From Physcomitrium patens (taxonomy: Eukaryota > Streptophyta > Bryopsida > Funariales > Funariaceae): a stretch of 64,000 nucleotides of DNA. The notes below the pieces were generated by a model, which was given only the letters and a program-made list of their open reading frames with translations, was not told the origin of the DNA and made no database searches. A program made the position numbers and the translations under genes. Within the stretch, counting starts at the first letter, position 1; each line of letters opens with the position of its first letter. Shown here piece after piece: positions 35,326-48,660 of the stretch. The stretch spans positions 4,117,521 through 4,181,520 of the forward strand of contig NC_037273.1 in NCBI RefSeq assembly GCF_000002425.4, written 5' to 3'.

Positions 35326-37382
35326 CGGGTATATTCATCCATCTACCGACCCTCAAATCCGTACTATCATGCTGGATGAATACGTCGATGGATGGATGAG
35401 TACGTGACTCGTGGTGAGGTTCGTTCGTTGGATGAGATCCCATTATGGTCATCATGCAGGGCAGTTGATGTTTATTAGTTTATTTATTTATTTTATTGAT
35501 TTGATTCTTCGTTCCGTTTATTTTTGCCTCTGGAGGAAGTCTGTTCTCAATCATTTGGTCCTCTCTGTGCCAACAGCCCATCATTCGATTCTATTGAATC
35601 CATTAAATAATTCCATAACTGAAATTAAAACTGGCATCCCTAGTTTACATTGGGTACCATTCTGCCCCCCTTATTTTTTAAATAAATAAATTGATGCCTA
35701 CCCCAATGCCGCCTCCACGTCAGCTGCCAGGTAGACGTGTTTCCACAATGCAATAATTTGCTTGATGCATGTCTGTCAAGCTGAACTTCAAATTTTAGGG
35801 TACAAAGTTGAGGTTTCAGTTGAGGTATAAATAAAAATTTGTAGACTTTGACAGCATGTCCTCTGTGGTTAAGGCTTGAGAAATTGAACACCCAATGTTT
35901 TTAACTTGTATCAAGTGAAGATTAGTTTTGAGAACTTTGCAATTAAATTTGACTTCTGCACATGTAATAGTATTGGAATCCACAAGTGGCACCATTGCAA
36001 TTTTGGATGCAATTTTTCATCTCATGACATGGTTTTAGACAATATAAGAGACAAATAAAAATGAAAATAAAAATACTGTATGTAACTGAGTTATATTTGT
36101 AAAATAAACTAAGGAGAACTATGATCTGGATTTTACTATAATTTCAAGTATAGATAGTAAAGAAATACACCTAGTTTTTTTTAATCAGTTTGAAAAGACT
36201 ATGTGAACATGGAGTTTGGATTTTGTAAGATGGCATCAAAAAGAGATGTATTTAAAATTGGACGTTCAAAAATAACGTCTGAATATGGATTCATGGATTG
36301 TCTATGGTTCTAATCAAAATTTAAAAGTTAAATTTTTTCACCATGCTTGGTATTGTATTTAAAGATCAGTGTGCTTGTTTTATTATATATATATATTCAA
36401 ATTCAATGATTACTAAATTTATTCAACTAAAGGCACAATTCTTTTTTATATCATTCATCAAAAGAAAATAGTTGACTTTTGTTTAATTTGATAAAAAATA
36501 TAGACAGAGTGTATCATCAAGACGATTGTATTCTCTTCTTTTTTCTTTTTCTTTTTCTTAATGCAGTGTATACACCAATTGTCACTGTGATAAATTATTT
36601 TCAACCATCAAAAAGAGAAATCAGTATTTTCTTTACTTTCTTATTATAAACTTCAACAATTCCCCTTGTGAATGAATGTTCAAATTTGTAACAATGCAAT
36701 CTTAATTCTGTATATCATAAATGTATTTCTTGACGAGAGAAAAAAAATGTGTTTCAGTTTATTTAGTTTAGCACCAGAAGCAATAAAATCGGGATTGCAT
36801 TGCATTAGTCAAATCCAACACATGGAATTATAATAAAATTACAAAAACATAACAATTAATTGGTTTATTTATTTGATATTTTCATTTGAACCCTCATATG
36901 AATAAATATATATATATATATATATATATATTTAATAAAATTCTTCCAAAATCTACTAAAAAAATATATTTTTATGCATCACACATTGCATACAACAATC
37001 CCTTCTAAACATTGCAATAAAAATAATCCGATTTCATCTTGAGTTAGGCCATAACTATAATTTTCGTAAATTGAAACTCGGGAAAAGTATAGAATAGGAT
37101 TTAATTAAAAGGGAAACAAAGGTAAATCTATTTGCTACCGTCCTCTAATATTCATACATTGATGTCCATCAAACAATACAACAATATCAAATTCATTTTC
37201 AGGGACGCGGTTATAGACCCCCTAAACCAAGTTAGGAGCTCCTTGTAACGGCGCCATTTATAATGAGGAACGTGACTCCCATAACTGCTTTACTTTGCTT
37301 GTTCCCCCATTTGGATTGCACGGTGTAGGGTGAAGTATGCCCTATGCCCGGTGCCCTAAACCCCCCTGCCGACCCTCACTTC

Positions 37383-37428
37383 TGCCACGTCACGGAGCTA
37401 CACGTCACGGTCCACGTGAGAGAGACAG
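37383..37428. promoter_or_regulatory. Cluster of three ACGT (G-box/ABRE-like) motifs
   Basis: GCCACGTCACGG, ACACGTCACGG and TCCACGTGAG occur within 45 bp. ACGT cores of this kind bind plant bZIP and bHLH factors. No gene start was found next to them, so whether this is a working promoter is unknown. Confidence 0.4.
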
Positions 37429-37719
37429 GACGGCCACTTTCCATGTCACCAAGTATGGGAGATTCCATTTCTGGGCATGCCGTTCAAAATTTCTCCTTCT
37501 GTCATTCTATCATTCTGACACCTGCTTTGGAATCTGTTCCCATTTTGGGAACGGTTCGCAATGACTACAACCCAATCCTTATACCACAACTTTGCAATAC
37601 TTCTATATCTCACAAGAACGAGTCCACTTGTCATTTTCACCACCTGTTGTTATGCTTTATGTTGTGATATTTGAATTGCTTGAAATTTTCTTTCCATTTT
37701 CATATGTATGTATGTATGT

Positions 37720-38411
37720 ATATAGAGAGATGTTAAAGCCACAGCCTGAGCATTGTTAAAGCCATGCCCCCTTCCCAACACATGATTCGTTTTTGAACAA
37801 GTCCCATGTCACCCATCCCGTTCCCATCGCACATCCTCATTCCCCACTCTCCTTGACCCAACCCCCCCCATGTCCCCACCCCACCCTTTGTTGTCCCCCT
37901 CTCCCTTTGGTCATATTTATATATACACTCACCAAAACTCAATAGTAATTTTTAAACTATTATAATTAATAATAGAAGGAAATAGCCACGTAGAGATTAC
38001 AAAACATTTAATTACCCATAATAAAGCTAGTAAACTTCAAAAAATTACTTTAAATGAATGATTATAATTGAATAAATAGTAACAGACATGATCTTAGCCT
38101 TAACATAATCAGAAGCACTTCTATTTTATATTGCACAAGTCATTGTTGACTTCCATCCATCCAAACAATAAAAATAAAAATAAATGTATAATTACAAGGA
38201 CTTAAACATACATAGATATATCATTAATTAATTTATGGCAGTGCTATGACCAAAGGGAGAGGGGGAAACAAGGGAGTTGGGTTGGGTTGGGTTGGGTTGG
38301 GGAGAGTGGGCACAGGGTGGGGAACGGAGATGTGGGACAGGAACAGGGGTAGGGGACATAGAACTTGTTCAAAAACAAACCTTGAGTTGGGAAGGGGGGA
38401 GTGGCTTTAAC

Positions 38412-38450
<39 letters not shown>
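37720..38450. mobile_element. Foldback element: ~190-bp imperfect inverted repeats around a ~330-bp AT-rich loop
   Basis: The left arm (37720-37915) and right arm (38246-38450) are reverse complements over most of their length. Shared blocks include TGACCAAAGGGAGAGGGGGA at the inner ends, GGGACTTGTTCAAAAAC-type sequence mid-arm, and GTGGCTTTAAC with TATATAGAGAGA at the outer ends. The left arm holds a partial duplication of the GTTAAAGCC block; the right arm has an expanded GGGTT run (38277-38302) and CT run (38414-38443). No transposase is encoded. This is the shape of a non-autonomous foldback/MITE element. Flanking target duplications were not resolved because the ends lie in microsatellites. 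Confidence 0.75.
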
Positions 38451-38459
<9 letters not shown>

Positions 38460-38984
38460 TTGATGTTTATTAATCTATAGTGTGAAAATATTGTTTTTCT
38501 TATTTGTGATTCTATTGATTGATTGGCTAATTTTGGTGAATTTTGATTGTGGCCCAATATATTAGTCATTGTCAAATTCCATGTAAGTTTTTTACTGTGG
38601 TTGTGACAAACTGAAATTATGCCAAACACATGGATTCAATTATCCATATTTGTTGACATTTACATTTAGAAAAAAAGATTCTAAACTATACCTTGAAGCA
38701 TTGCCTTTGTCATGTTGTACTTTATCCTTCAAAATCACAACATGAAAAATAACAAAACATGTTCACAATTGTGAAATGATTTAAGTAATTAGTATGCATG
38801 GAATTGAAAATACATCATGTTAGTCAACTTAAGAAGTTCAAGAGTTCTATTCCTTTTCAGAAAATACACTAGATCGAAGTGTTTTAAGAAGATTTTAACA
38901 TGATTTATAATTTAAATATTCAATATAAAAACATGACAAAAAAACTACTAATCCGACATTTCCAAATCTGTCGAAATAAGACGC

Positions 38985-39480
38985 GCAGTCGGTAGAAATA
39001 GTAGCTGACGTGGATCATCACCGACGCGGTGCTCATTCCGGAATAGGAAATCTGCAGCCACGTGGTATATTCCGGTTTAGACTAGTGGGAACAGGCACCC
39101 ATCCCCGTCCACACCCGTGCCACCCGCCCCACCCGTCCCCCACAAAGGCCTCCCCACTCCCCACGCTCCCCGTGGACCCCTGCTTTGTATTGGGCACCTT
39201 GATCACGACGCTCAGGTGTAAACGGGAGTTTTCTGGGACTCTGCCCGGGGCAGTAGGAGAGAAAAAGGAAGGCCCGGGTTGGACATGATGAAAGCTGCCC
39301 GGTGGGGGGGGCAGGTGCACATGGGGGCTCTCAGTCAGTGGGGGGGGGGGTTATGATGTTCCCGAAGCGTGCGTGCCCTGTTCCCCAATTGGCTCCCCAT
39401 GTTCCCGTGTGGGTTCTCAAAGAGCCAGGCCACTTGGGGGATGGGATGGATCAGAATAAAACAGGAGTCCCCCCCAAATG
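38985..39480. other. Isolated GC-rich island with G-box, no recognised gene
   Basis: About 500 bp of GC-rich DNA in AT-rich surroundings. It contains GCCACGTGGTAT near 39056-39067, two TTCCGG motifs flanking it (39037, 39070), and G runs (39303-39310, 39342-39351). Frames of 92-95 codons on both strands show no domain. It may be a promoter, a non-coding RNA start or an old gene fragment. Confidence 0.4.
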
Positions 39481-39507
39481 ATTCGATTTGTTCTCTTTAT
39501 AGTATTA

Positions 39508-39562
<55 letters not shown>

Positions 39563-42500
39563 GCATGCTGTGGAGGATAATGCTTCATCAGTTTTTATTT
39601 ATTTTGCATGTACCTTTAGCTGCTGAAGAGGAACAAAGAAAACGAAAAAGGGAAAACATAAAAAATAAATAAAAGGAAGGAAATATTGAAGGATTAATAA
39701 AAGTATTAATTATTAATTTTTTCAATAAGAACCATAGTGACATTGTTCATTTGGTTTGGTTTGTTAATTTGTCTTTGATATTTTTCTTTTTGTGGTTATT
39801 TTCCGGAACCCACAACAAAAAATAAATAAGTAAATAAATAAATAAATCAATAAGACATGCACTACTCAATGGATTGAATTTACAACAACATGGGTCACAT
39901 TCCATGTACAGACATTTACAAAACATGATGATTTTTTTTCTTCTTTTCTTTTCTTTCATGGGAACCAAATCAAGTGAAAACATAGTTCTTCATTGCTTCA
40001 CTTTTGTCTCAATATCATAAACCAAAAAGCACCTACTAGACATTTTATTTATTTATTTATTTATTTATTTTTGTCTCTTCTCCCACAAGACATAAAAACT
40101 TTAAAAAACATGAAAATGATTACATGGCAAAGAAGTTTTTGATGCCAATCTCATGCAATTGAATAAGAAGGCTTATAAATTCTTCAAGTGCTCATGCCTT
40201 GATGCCATGGATCCACTCATAATGTGTGTTTTTTGGTACAAAAGATTTGAAATGACATCAAAGCTTGTTGTTGGACATCTTATTGCTTTATAACAACTTG
40301 TGCTTTTTGATTGATTCTCATCATTGGTTGTCACACCAACTTGATTGCTGAAAGGGTTATTGATACCAAAGTAGAAAGTTTGATTAGAAAAGTTGATTAA
40401 GAGTTGATCTTCATACCTCAACCAAAGCGGGATTACAATTTCAAGGTTTATTTAAATGTGAAGATGCATATGTATATGATTATATGGCAATGAAGTTTTT
40501 GATTTGTGGTTGAGTTGAAAATGAAATGGTGGATAGAATGGTTTAAAATTATGGCCTTCAAAGCAACAAGTTGCAACAAACAATCTATTGATGTACTACA
40601 TAAAGTATTATTTGAGAAAAATGTTGAATGTGGTGTAGACTATTAGTTGTATATTTTGGTAGAAAACTCCACTTTTTAACATAATGTGAAAATAAATAAA
40701 TAGAAATGGTGAGAAGGAGTTATATTTAGCTGTAATCCTCTTGGAATTTGGGATACATTTGGTATTTAAACTCAAAACAATTGCCACATATCAAATTGCA
40801 ACATGGCTGTGTCCATTAATGACACATGTTGTCTAATTCTTTTGGTTACAAATTGAAATGCAGTTTTAGCTCTTGCTTATTTTGATATACCATGACCAAT
40901 TCATTCTTGTTTGTCATCCTTCTTGGTGATGTTGGATTGTTTTCTTTCCTTCATTTTATGCTATCTTATGTTTATGCTGCAAATTCACTGTCTGACATAA
41001 ACATTTACAGGGTTTGGTGAGGCGGTTGAATGAATACATGAGGTCTGAAACCTGGTGCTCATGGCTTTCAATTACTTCACACATTCACTTTGTTGGAGAA
41101 TCTAACTGTCTGTCATGTTGGTTGGGTTTGCATGTACAGTCAGTGGAGTTCTAAAAACCTGCAAAATATATATATATATATATGTTTATATATGTATCTA
41201 TCTATCTATATATTCTTTTGAAGCAAAATACTGTCAATTTTTCAAGCTCTTAACAAGCAAAGGCCATATAAACTTGAGTATCATACAAGTTGCCAGAACT
41301 TGAAACCCTAATTCATGGGTTTGGCTCCAACTCATGTGTTTTTATTATTATTATTATTATTTATTCTTTTCTTTATAATTTGATTAGAAATGAGAAACTG
41401 CATGTGGTTGGTGCCGTTCTGAATTACCATTGCATTGTTTTGTTTTGTTTTGTTTTTTTAATGCGGGAGATGTGATATGGACAAAGCAAATGATGTGATC
41501 TATTGTTGGATTTTTCTATTTGTCTTCACGAGTTTGGGTCATTCCAGCAGAATAATATATCAACAGTGAAGACAATTGGAAATTGGGTTCTCACAGTAAG
41601 TTGAACTGCTTCCATTTATTTATTTTAACATCCAATGTGGTGCTGTACATTATTATTTTTTCCCATCAGGTCAGGTTAATATTTTGCTGCTGGGATATCA
41701 ACTATAAATCCAGTTTAGTGTGATGTTTTGACATTGTTTGGTGGTTTAAGGTCTTTTTACACCACATATATATAATTTATGAACTTAATTAATACTCCAT
41801 ACTTAAAAAGAGACCATTAAGTTAGAAACAAGAATAGAGTCATGGATAGTATGAACAATTGAGTATTTGCTTGGAAGAGTTTGACAAGTCTATTTTAACT
41901 ATTTTACTCTTGTGAGACAAGTCAAGTAGCCCTTTTACTTCTGGTGTGGCTAAAATGTAAAATAAGATTCTGAACTTTGTGTAAAGGTTTTGATGGTGAA
42001 TTTTAATGTCTTACATTTTTTTTTGAAATAATAATATTTTTTTATTTAACGATTTGGCCATGGAATTGTTTATTATTGTGAAGCTTTTATACTTTAAATC
42101 TGTTGTTTGAACATTTCAGATTGCATAAGTTGAAAGGGGTTGTATTTAAATAGAATTAGAAACAATTATATACAACTAAATCCTTCAGCTTGTTACTTAA
42201 AAAAACTTAGTGTAAAAACAACATAAGGTATTAATAAATTACGAATTAAAACCTATACAATCAGTTTAAAATGATCTATCTCTTAATCTTTAATTCTGAT
42301 TTTGTGATAAATGATGTCATTGATGTTGTTAATATTTATATTCTTCCTCTCTCTACATATCTATATCTATATATACATACACATAAAAATATAAAAGTAA
42401 CAAAAATTGATGTTAATTGATACATATATGCTTATAAATATCAAAATCCTCTTTATTCAATAAATATTTCAACGTTTCATATTGTATCTTTGAGGAGGAT

Positions 42501-42673
42501 ACATTTTATATCCTGATAAAATCATGATTGTTAAGTTCAATAGCACTTGGCAATGGTTGTGCTTGTTTGTATGTGCATATACATACATGTATATATTTTG
42601 TTAAATTTTATATAAATTGGTTTATTTTTGGGATTTTTAGAAAATGTAAAACATGGATTTATCTTTACTGATG

Positions 42674-42704
<31 letters not shown>
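42674..42704. repeat. 31-bp poly(A) tract
   Basis: Uninterrupted run of 31 A. It could be a replication-slippage tract or the tail of an old retroposed transcript inserted in plus orientation. No gene-like sequence is recognised upstream. Confidence 0.85.
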
Positions 42705-42706
<2 letters not shown>

Positions 42707-45700
42707 TAGAATAACACATTGCATAAGTTGCTTGAAATGAAAAATAAAAATAAAACATTTCTAGATTTTTATGGTCTTACTTATTGCAATTTTCATTGGT
42801 TGTTATGTTGTGTAATATTTTTCACATATTGGTTTTATGTTTTAATATTTTATAAATTTATTGTATTAAGTTCGCAACCTCTAAAATTCTTAAGTTTCAT
42901 AAAGTTAGATTCTTTAGTTCCATAAGATTTGTATAGTTTTGTAATTATTATTATTATTATTATTATTTTAATATATATATATATATATTTTTTATTCTTA
43001 TTTTTCATTCAAAAAGTTAACTTTATTTAGTTATGAAATTTGAAACTGAAAGATTCATTTAGCTTTTTACATATAATGTAAATGGCAGTTCCATGAGCAA
43101 ACTTGACTTGTAGTCAGGAACATGTTTCATTATCTTATTCGTAATTGATAATATATGTCATCAAAATTGTTTTTCGTCAATAAAACAAAATATATACTTT
43201 AATATTCATATCAGTGATTCTGAATGATTTTTTCGAAACCAGATCTTAGTTATATAATTAAATCTCATACAAAATTGTCTTATTTATTTGTTTATTTTTA
43301 AAATAATATATTTTGTTATAGAATCATTAAATATCTATAAATTAATCTGTTTTGCAAACATGTTACATTTGCTAATGCAATTATTTTACAATATACCACC
43401 TTTATGACTAAACTTGTATTATAGTTATTATTACAATGGTGGTAGTATACCAACAATTTATTTCTTTTTACAACAGTCTTCTAATACATTAAAACTCAAA
43501 AGACTTTGTGTAAGCACAACCATCCTATCAACAAAGAGATTGGCAAAATCATTAAGTTGTAAAAACTCAATACTAATCACTTTATTAATTTAGTAAAATT
43601 ACTCTTAATAAACTGTAATGATTCTCTTTCTCATTTAAAAGATGTGTTGTAAAATTTCCTTGCAAAGATAACACGTGTGTTAGCTTGATCAAAATGTCCA
43701 CCTGTGTTAAAATTTGTAATCAAAAAAGAATTAAGATAAAACTTGTGAATAAATTAAATGTTGATTTTATTAAAATTATTAATAAATGCAACAATCCAGT
43801 ATGAGTTGATACATTATCTCACTGTAATTTAAAATTGTCTTGATTTTAAATCACAAGGTTATTAATTAGATGTACGTTATTCTATGTCACTGGTTTTTTT
43901 GCTTCAGATGTATTTGACTTATAGCATTGTTTTTCATTTATATGATATTTAAATATTACCATATTTTAATAGATTCTTTTTATCACGTTTTTTATTACAT
44001 CATAATCTTTTTTTTTACATGATTCAATTAAATTGTTAGTTTTTCTTCAATGTTCCACACGATCATTGGTAAACAAAGAAGTAATATGGTTTTATTTTTT
44101 TGTAGTATAATATACATTTACAAACTCAACTTTTGATGTGAAAAATCTAAAAATACGAAACAATGAGAAAGATAGAACTAATATTTAGATTTTTTTAAAA
44201 AAAAAATAGTTGCAGTTATGTATAATATTTTCTTGAGTTCCAACAATTAAAATTACAATAAAATAAAATAAAATAAATCTACTAATTAACATGTGTGAAT
44301 TTCGGTTTTACATATTACAATCTTTTATAAAAAAAATATTAGAAATAGAAAAAAAAGAATATCAATACATGTTATCATAAAATATTAATTAGAATAAAAT
44401 ATAAAATTAATTCAGTACATCCATAACTTATATAAGTAAGCTGGTTTTGATCATTTCTAAAATTCCATAATTAAAGGTAAGCAACATGGTTGCTTAGACC
44501 CTAACAAGCTTGTGGGTGCTTTCTGCTTGAAATGTTTGCTTATATTGTTATGTTTAGTGCACGATCGAACAATAAAGGCCCTAGTTATAAAGTGGAAAAA
44601 CTTATGGTGTAGAACCTGCTTTTTTTTCCTCAATTATAAAATTTTAATAGATTAGTGAATTGATAATAATAATTTTACATTATATATATAAATATTTCTT
44701 TAAATAATCTTTAAACAAGTTTTTAATAAAATGTTTAATTAAATAGATGTTGTAAAATTTTAGCTTATAACATTTATTGTTACAATGTGTTGTAATTTTA
44801 ATAGTCCTTATACATTGTCTTGGTTGTGGGTAATTTAAGTGCATTACAAAGAAGTATTTGTAATGACTGCTTATAACAATTACTTCATAAGGTTACTATT
44901 AGAATTGAGTATTTAGATAATAATTTAATTTAGAAGGTTTTGATGCAATTAAGGAGTTAATAGAGTAGATGACACAAATTAAAAATGTGTTCTTGGTCGC
45001 AGCATTGAAAATTATACGTGACCTTGATTTAGAAACGTAAACTTCTATAAATGCATACAAGCTATATCTTGATGTAAGAGATTCATCTACTTCACTTGAT
45101 TTTAAAGATCTTATCTAATTTATTTAGAAACTCTAAAATGGATGCAGTTCAAGATAACTTGCCAATCAAATTTGGTAGTAATTAGACTATTTAGTCTAAA
45201 TACAAATATGAACCTAGTATGACATTCATTCTGATTTTTTTTGTATTCTTACTTATTATTATAATGTAATTTTGTTTTTTGATTTATGATTGGTTTGTTC
45301 ATTTTTTTATTTAACAAAAAACTTGGAATAAAATCACAACCAGATGGTCTATTATACAAAAATAAAAAAAAAACAAAAAAACAAAAATGTTTTTATTTGG
45401 CATTTTATGTTTAAATAAAAAATTATCTTCCATGTAATTAAGAGGTTGATCTAGATAAGCTTTCAAAACTGGATAGTAGGTAGAAAATTTATTGCAATCT
45501 TTTATTTGCTATATATTTATTCAAACTTTGCACATACAAGAATAAAATCATATATATTTTTTAGATATTATTTTTTAAAAATAATTCTTTAAAAAAATTG
45601 CAAAAATTTGAGAATGCTATTTTTGAAGAAGATCATATAACATCATGGTTGAACAAATAAAAAATTAATATGCCTATGTGAATAAGATTGTGTAAATAGC

Positions 45701-46029
45701 TTACATTCGTTTTTGGATATGGTCACAACCAAATACAATAAAAAATAATGTAAAAATTCTTATAAACGGTGTTTTGATACTATAAAAACCATGATTTTCA
45801 TTGAGTAAATACATGTATTTTAAAATTTTCTATTATTAAACATAATTCTATCTAAGATATTGATTTTGTAAATTTTAATACATGATATTATACTTTCTAA
45901 AGAAAATTTATCTTTTCTTTTAATTTTTCTTTCTATTTAAGTTTAAGATAATTTTTGCCTAAATTTATTATTAAATTGAATCATGTAAGTTTGATATTTT
46001 ATACTTGTAATATCAGTTTGTAATTAAGT

Positions 46030-46146
46030 ACTATACCATGCTTTTGAATAAGAAAAATTATCTTAATTACTATACCATGCTTTTGAATAAGAAAAATTAT
46101 CTTAATTACTATACCATGCTTTTGAATAAGAAAAATTATCTTAATT
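46030..46146. repeat. Perfect tandem triplication of a 39-bp unit
   Basis: Units at 46030-46068, 46069-46107 and 46108-46146 are identical, starting ACTATACCATGC and ending ATCTTAATT. Flanking DNA carries partial matches (TAATTAAGT). Confidence 0.92.
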
Positions 46147-46376
46147 TTATAGATCATTTGAAAGAAGAATCAAATTATATTCTTTTTATTTATTAAATAT
46201 TGAAAAAATGTAACTTAAAGAAGCTACTACATAGGGTGCAATCCAAAAAAATCCAAATTGATATTATCTTTAATACTTTTGATAGACCTTAATTATAGCA
46301 TTTAACATACATCAATCTATTGAAAGAAACAAATGTACATAAATATTCCAATTCTTGTCTATACAATCAATACTGA

Positions 46377-46419
<43 letters not shown>

Positions 46420-47050
46420 TTATAATGTGCAAATGCATTGTACTAGTACTATAATAATTTTGTGACAAAGCTTTTAATTTACCAATATTATTGATATATT
46501 ATTAACTGTTTTATATTATATTTGTGAATCTTACATGTAGATTATTGCAACCATTGTATAAATTGCATTAGATTTCTTACAAAAAACAACAAAGACAAAG
46601 TAGGAAACATCAAATCTAAATTTATTTTTTAAAAAAATGATTTTAAATTTATTAGCAACAAATTCATGCAATATACTCACTGTAAAATAATGAATCTATA
46701 TCATTATTGTAGATTTGACCTTGTCCAAAAATGCTTGCTTGTTTGCTTAAAGGTAGCATGTATGCAATGGGCTAGGCAAAATCCAAAATAATGCAAAATA
46801 TGTAAGATTCTCAACAACACTCAAATGCTAGAAGAGTTGCTACAGGTGGTGGTAAAATCCACTTGTAACTTTGTGGTCCAAGGTTTGATTTGGGTTGGCG
46901 ACTCTCAATTATTTTGGCCCTATGACTTATCTCTTAATTTCTTATGCACACAAGCGGGCACTTCACAAAATAGCTAGAATTGCCCAAAAACAAGAAAAAA
47001 TTGAGGGAACACATTTGAGCTGAGAATTCAAAGTATTTTTTATTACAATT

Positions 47051-48660
47051 CCTTGCACTTATTCGGTGAATTGCCCCCATTTTGTTTCAGTGGTGTAACT
47101 CAGCCAGTGCCTGAGAACGTTAACATTTTTGATTGCAGTGCACTCAGAGTGTTGCTATGAGAAGAGTAATGGATACAGGCTCTGGAGAAGGTGACGCTAG
47201 AAAAAAGTCTGCAAGCATGGTATTGAAGCTTTTTACAGGGAAGAATTCAGAACCCACTTCGCATTGTGATGTTTTCCAGAGGTTGCAATCCCCAGGGAAG
47301 TGTACTCCTTACTGGTGATCATCCATTGGGTGAAGATATGGATGCAGGTAGTTTGGTTTTTTTTTTTAATGAGTTATGACACACATGAACCACAGTTTTG
47401 AAAAAAACTTGAGGGTTGTGGCGGTGAGTTGAATCACAGGAAGAGAAGAGACAATGAGGAGCCAACTCCAGGTTGAGAAGAGCCCACTAGCTTTAGAAAA
47501 GCTGACGCCCTTTGAAGGAAGCCCAGCAGACCGACGCATTCTTTTGCTTACTTCGTCAAGAGCTTGCACAGGATTCTTTATGAAAGGAGTGAATTATTCG
47601 TACCCAAAAATAATGGCCTCTCCTACATTCCCACATGAAACTACATCCGGCCTGAAATAGTTCACAATTGAAGCTCGACTGTGTCATTTCTCTGAGAAAT
47701 TAGATTGAAGTTCGAAGATTAAAAAAGATGGAATTGGGAGGGTAATGGCACGGCCCACTTGAAAAAAACCGCAACTGTCACTCAGATTTAGTTACCTCTG
47801 ATTGTTTGTAGTCCCACGAGACAGTTCAGTAACTCAGAACTCCTTCAAAGCCACTTGAGGAGAAGGGAAGGCTTCCAGTAGGAGGCTCCAAGACAACAGA
47901 AAGATGATGAACCACCGAACTTCGCATCAGGTTGATTTTCGAGAATTTTGCCAACATGTCCAACATGTGAAATTCACGGGAAAATGGATAGAAGAAACAG
48001 AGGTACTCGAAAGAGAATTCCTTGCCTGAACGATGCTATTGGAACAGAACTGTCGCGATCGATTCTAGCAAGCCTGCAGATTATTTTGAAGTCCGACTTT
48101 CTCAAAAGAATTGGGTGGGCATTAGTTTAGTGTACAAACATTAGTTATCATGTGGATATTGTGTGGGGCAAGCATTGTAGTTGCCGAGTTGCTCCAAGGG
48201 CCACTCGGCTGTAAAGACAGGCGTGTTCTGTTCACCTGCGTTTCTGAGCTGCTGATACTTTCCACTGCCCATCTCCAAAGCATGCGAGTTTTCCACCATA
48301 TCCTACGCCCCTCAGCTTATCGCACTAAACGCTTAGTACCCCAAGCTGTCTGATGCACATCATGTGTGTAAAGAATTCGAAACGTGACAATAGGCGTACT
48401 ATCAAGGCTTGATTGACTGTTAGATTGCTACTGGATGAGAAGTCGCACCAACTTGTTAGCTATCTGCTGATCATAGACAAAAAGTTCTGGACAAAAATGA
48501 CATCGAACATGTGCTCAGATTCGATCAAATGCAGTTTTCAAGAATGAAATCTCACAACCACTAGAACAATAAACCGCTTGAAACTTTGAGACCCCTCCGG
48601 AATGGATAGAAATCCTCTTCAACCTCGAAGTGAATTGTGAGAAGCTGACTGCAAGAGAAG
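47051..48660. other. Island of coding-like composition, status unclear
   Basis: Base composition rises to that of the genic regions. On the plus strand a possible acceptor (GATTGCAG before 47139) leads into a frame to 47318 (VMDTGSGEGDARKKSASMV within it), and 47454-47660 is another frame of 68 codons. None matches a family I know and they do not join convincingly. It may be a degenerate gene, a non-coding transcript or a lineage-specific gene. Confidence 0.35.

Larger units (their letters stand above)
34651..37719. other. Mostly AT-rich intergenic DNA with a short GC island at 37200-37460
   Basis: No recognised coding frame. Features are a triplicated AATGATATAACTG unit (35290-35325), a TA run (36907-36931) and, at 37200-37460, a GC island with a cluster of ACGT elements. 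Confidence 0.55.
39481..47050. other. Long AT-rich gene-poor stretch
   Basis: No coding frame with family character, no retroelement domains and no RNA gene seen over 7.5 kb. It holds TA/GATA repeats (39512-39561), ATTT repeats (40043-40071), a 31-bp A run (42674-42704), ATT and TA repeats (42946-42988), a 39-bp tandem triplication (46030-46146) and a TA/T run (46381-46421). Confidence 0.65.

Noticed and set aside
38277..38302. GGGTT repeats as an interstitial telomere
   Set aside because: The unit is five bases, not the plant TTTAGGG, and it sits inside one arm of the foldback element.
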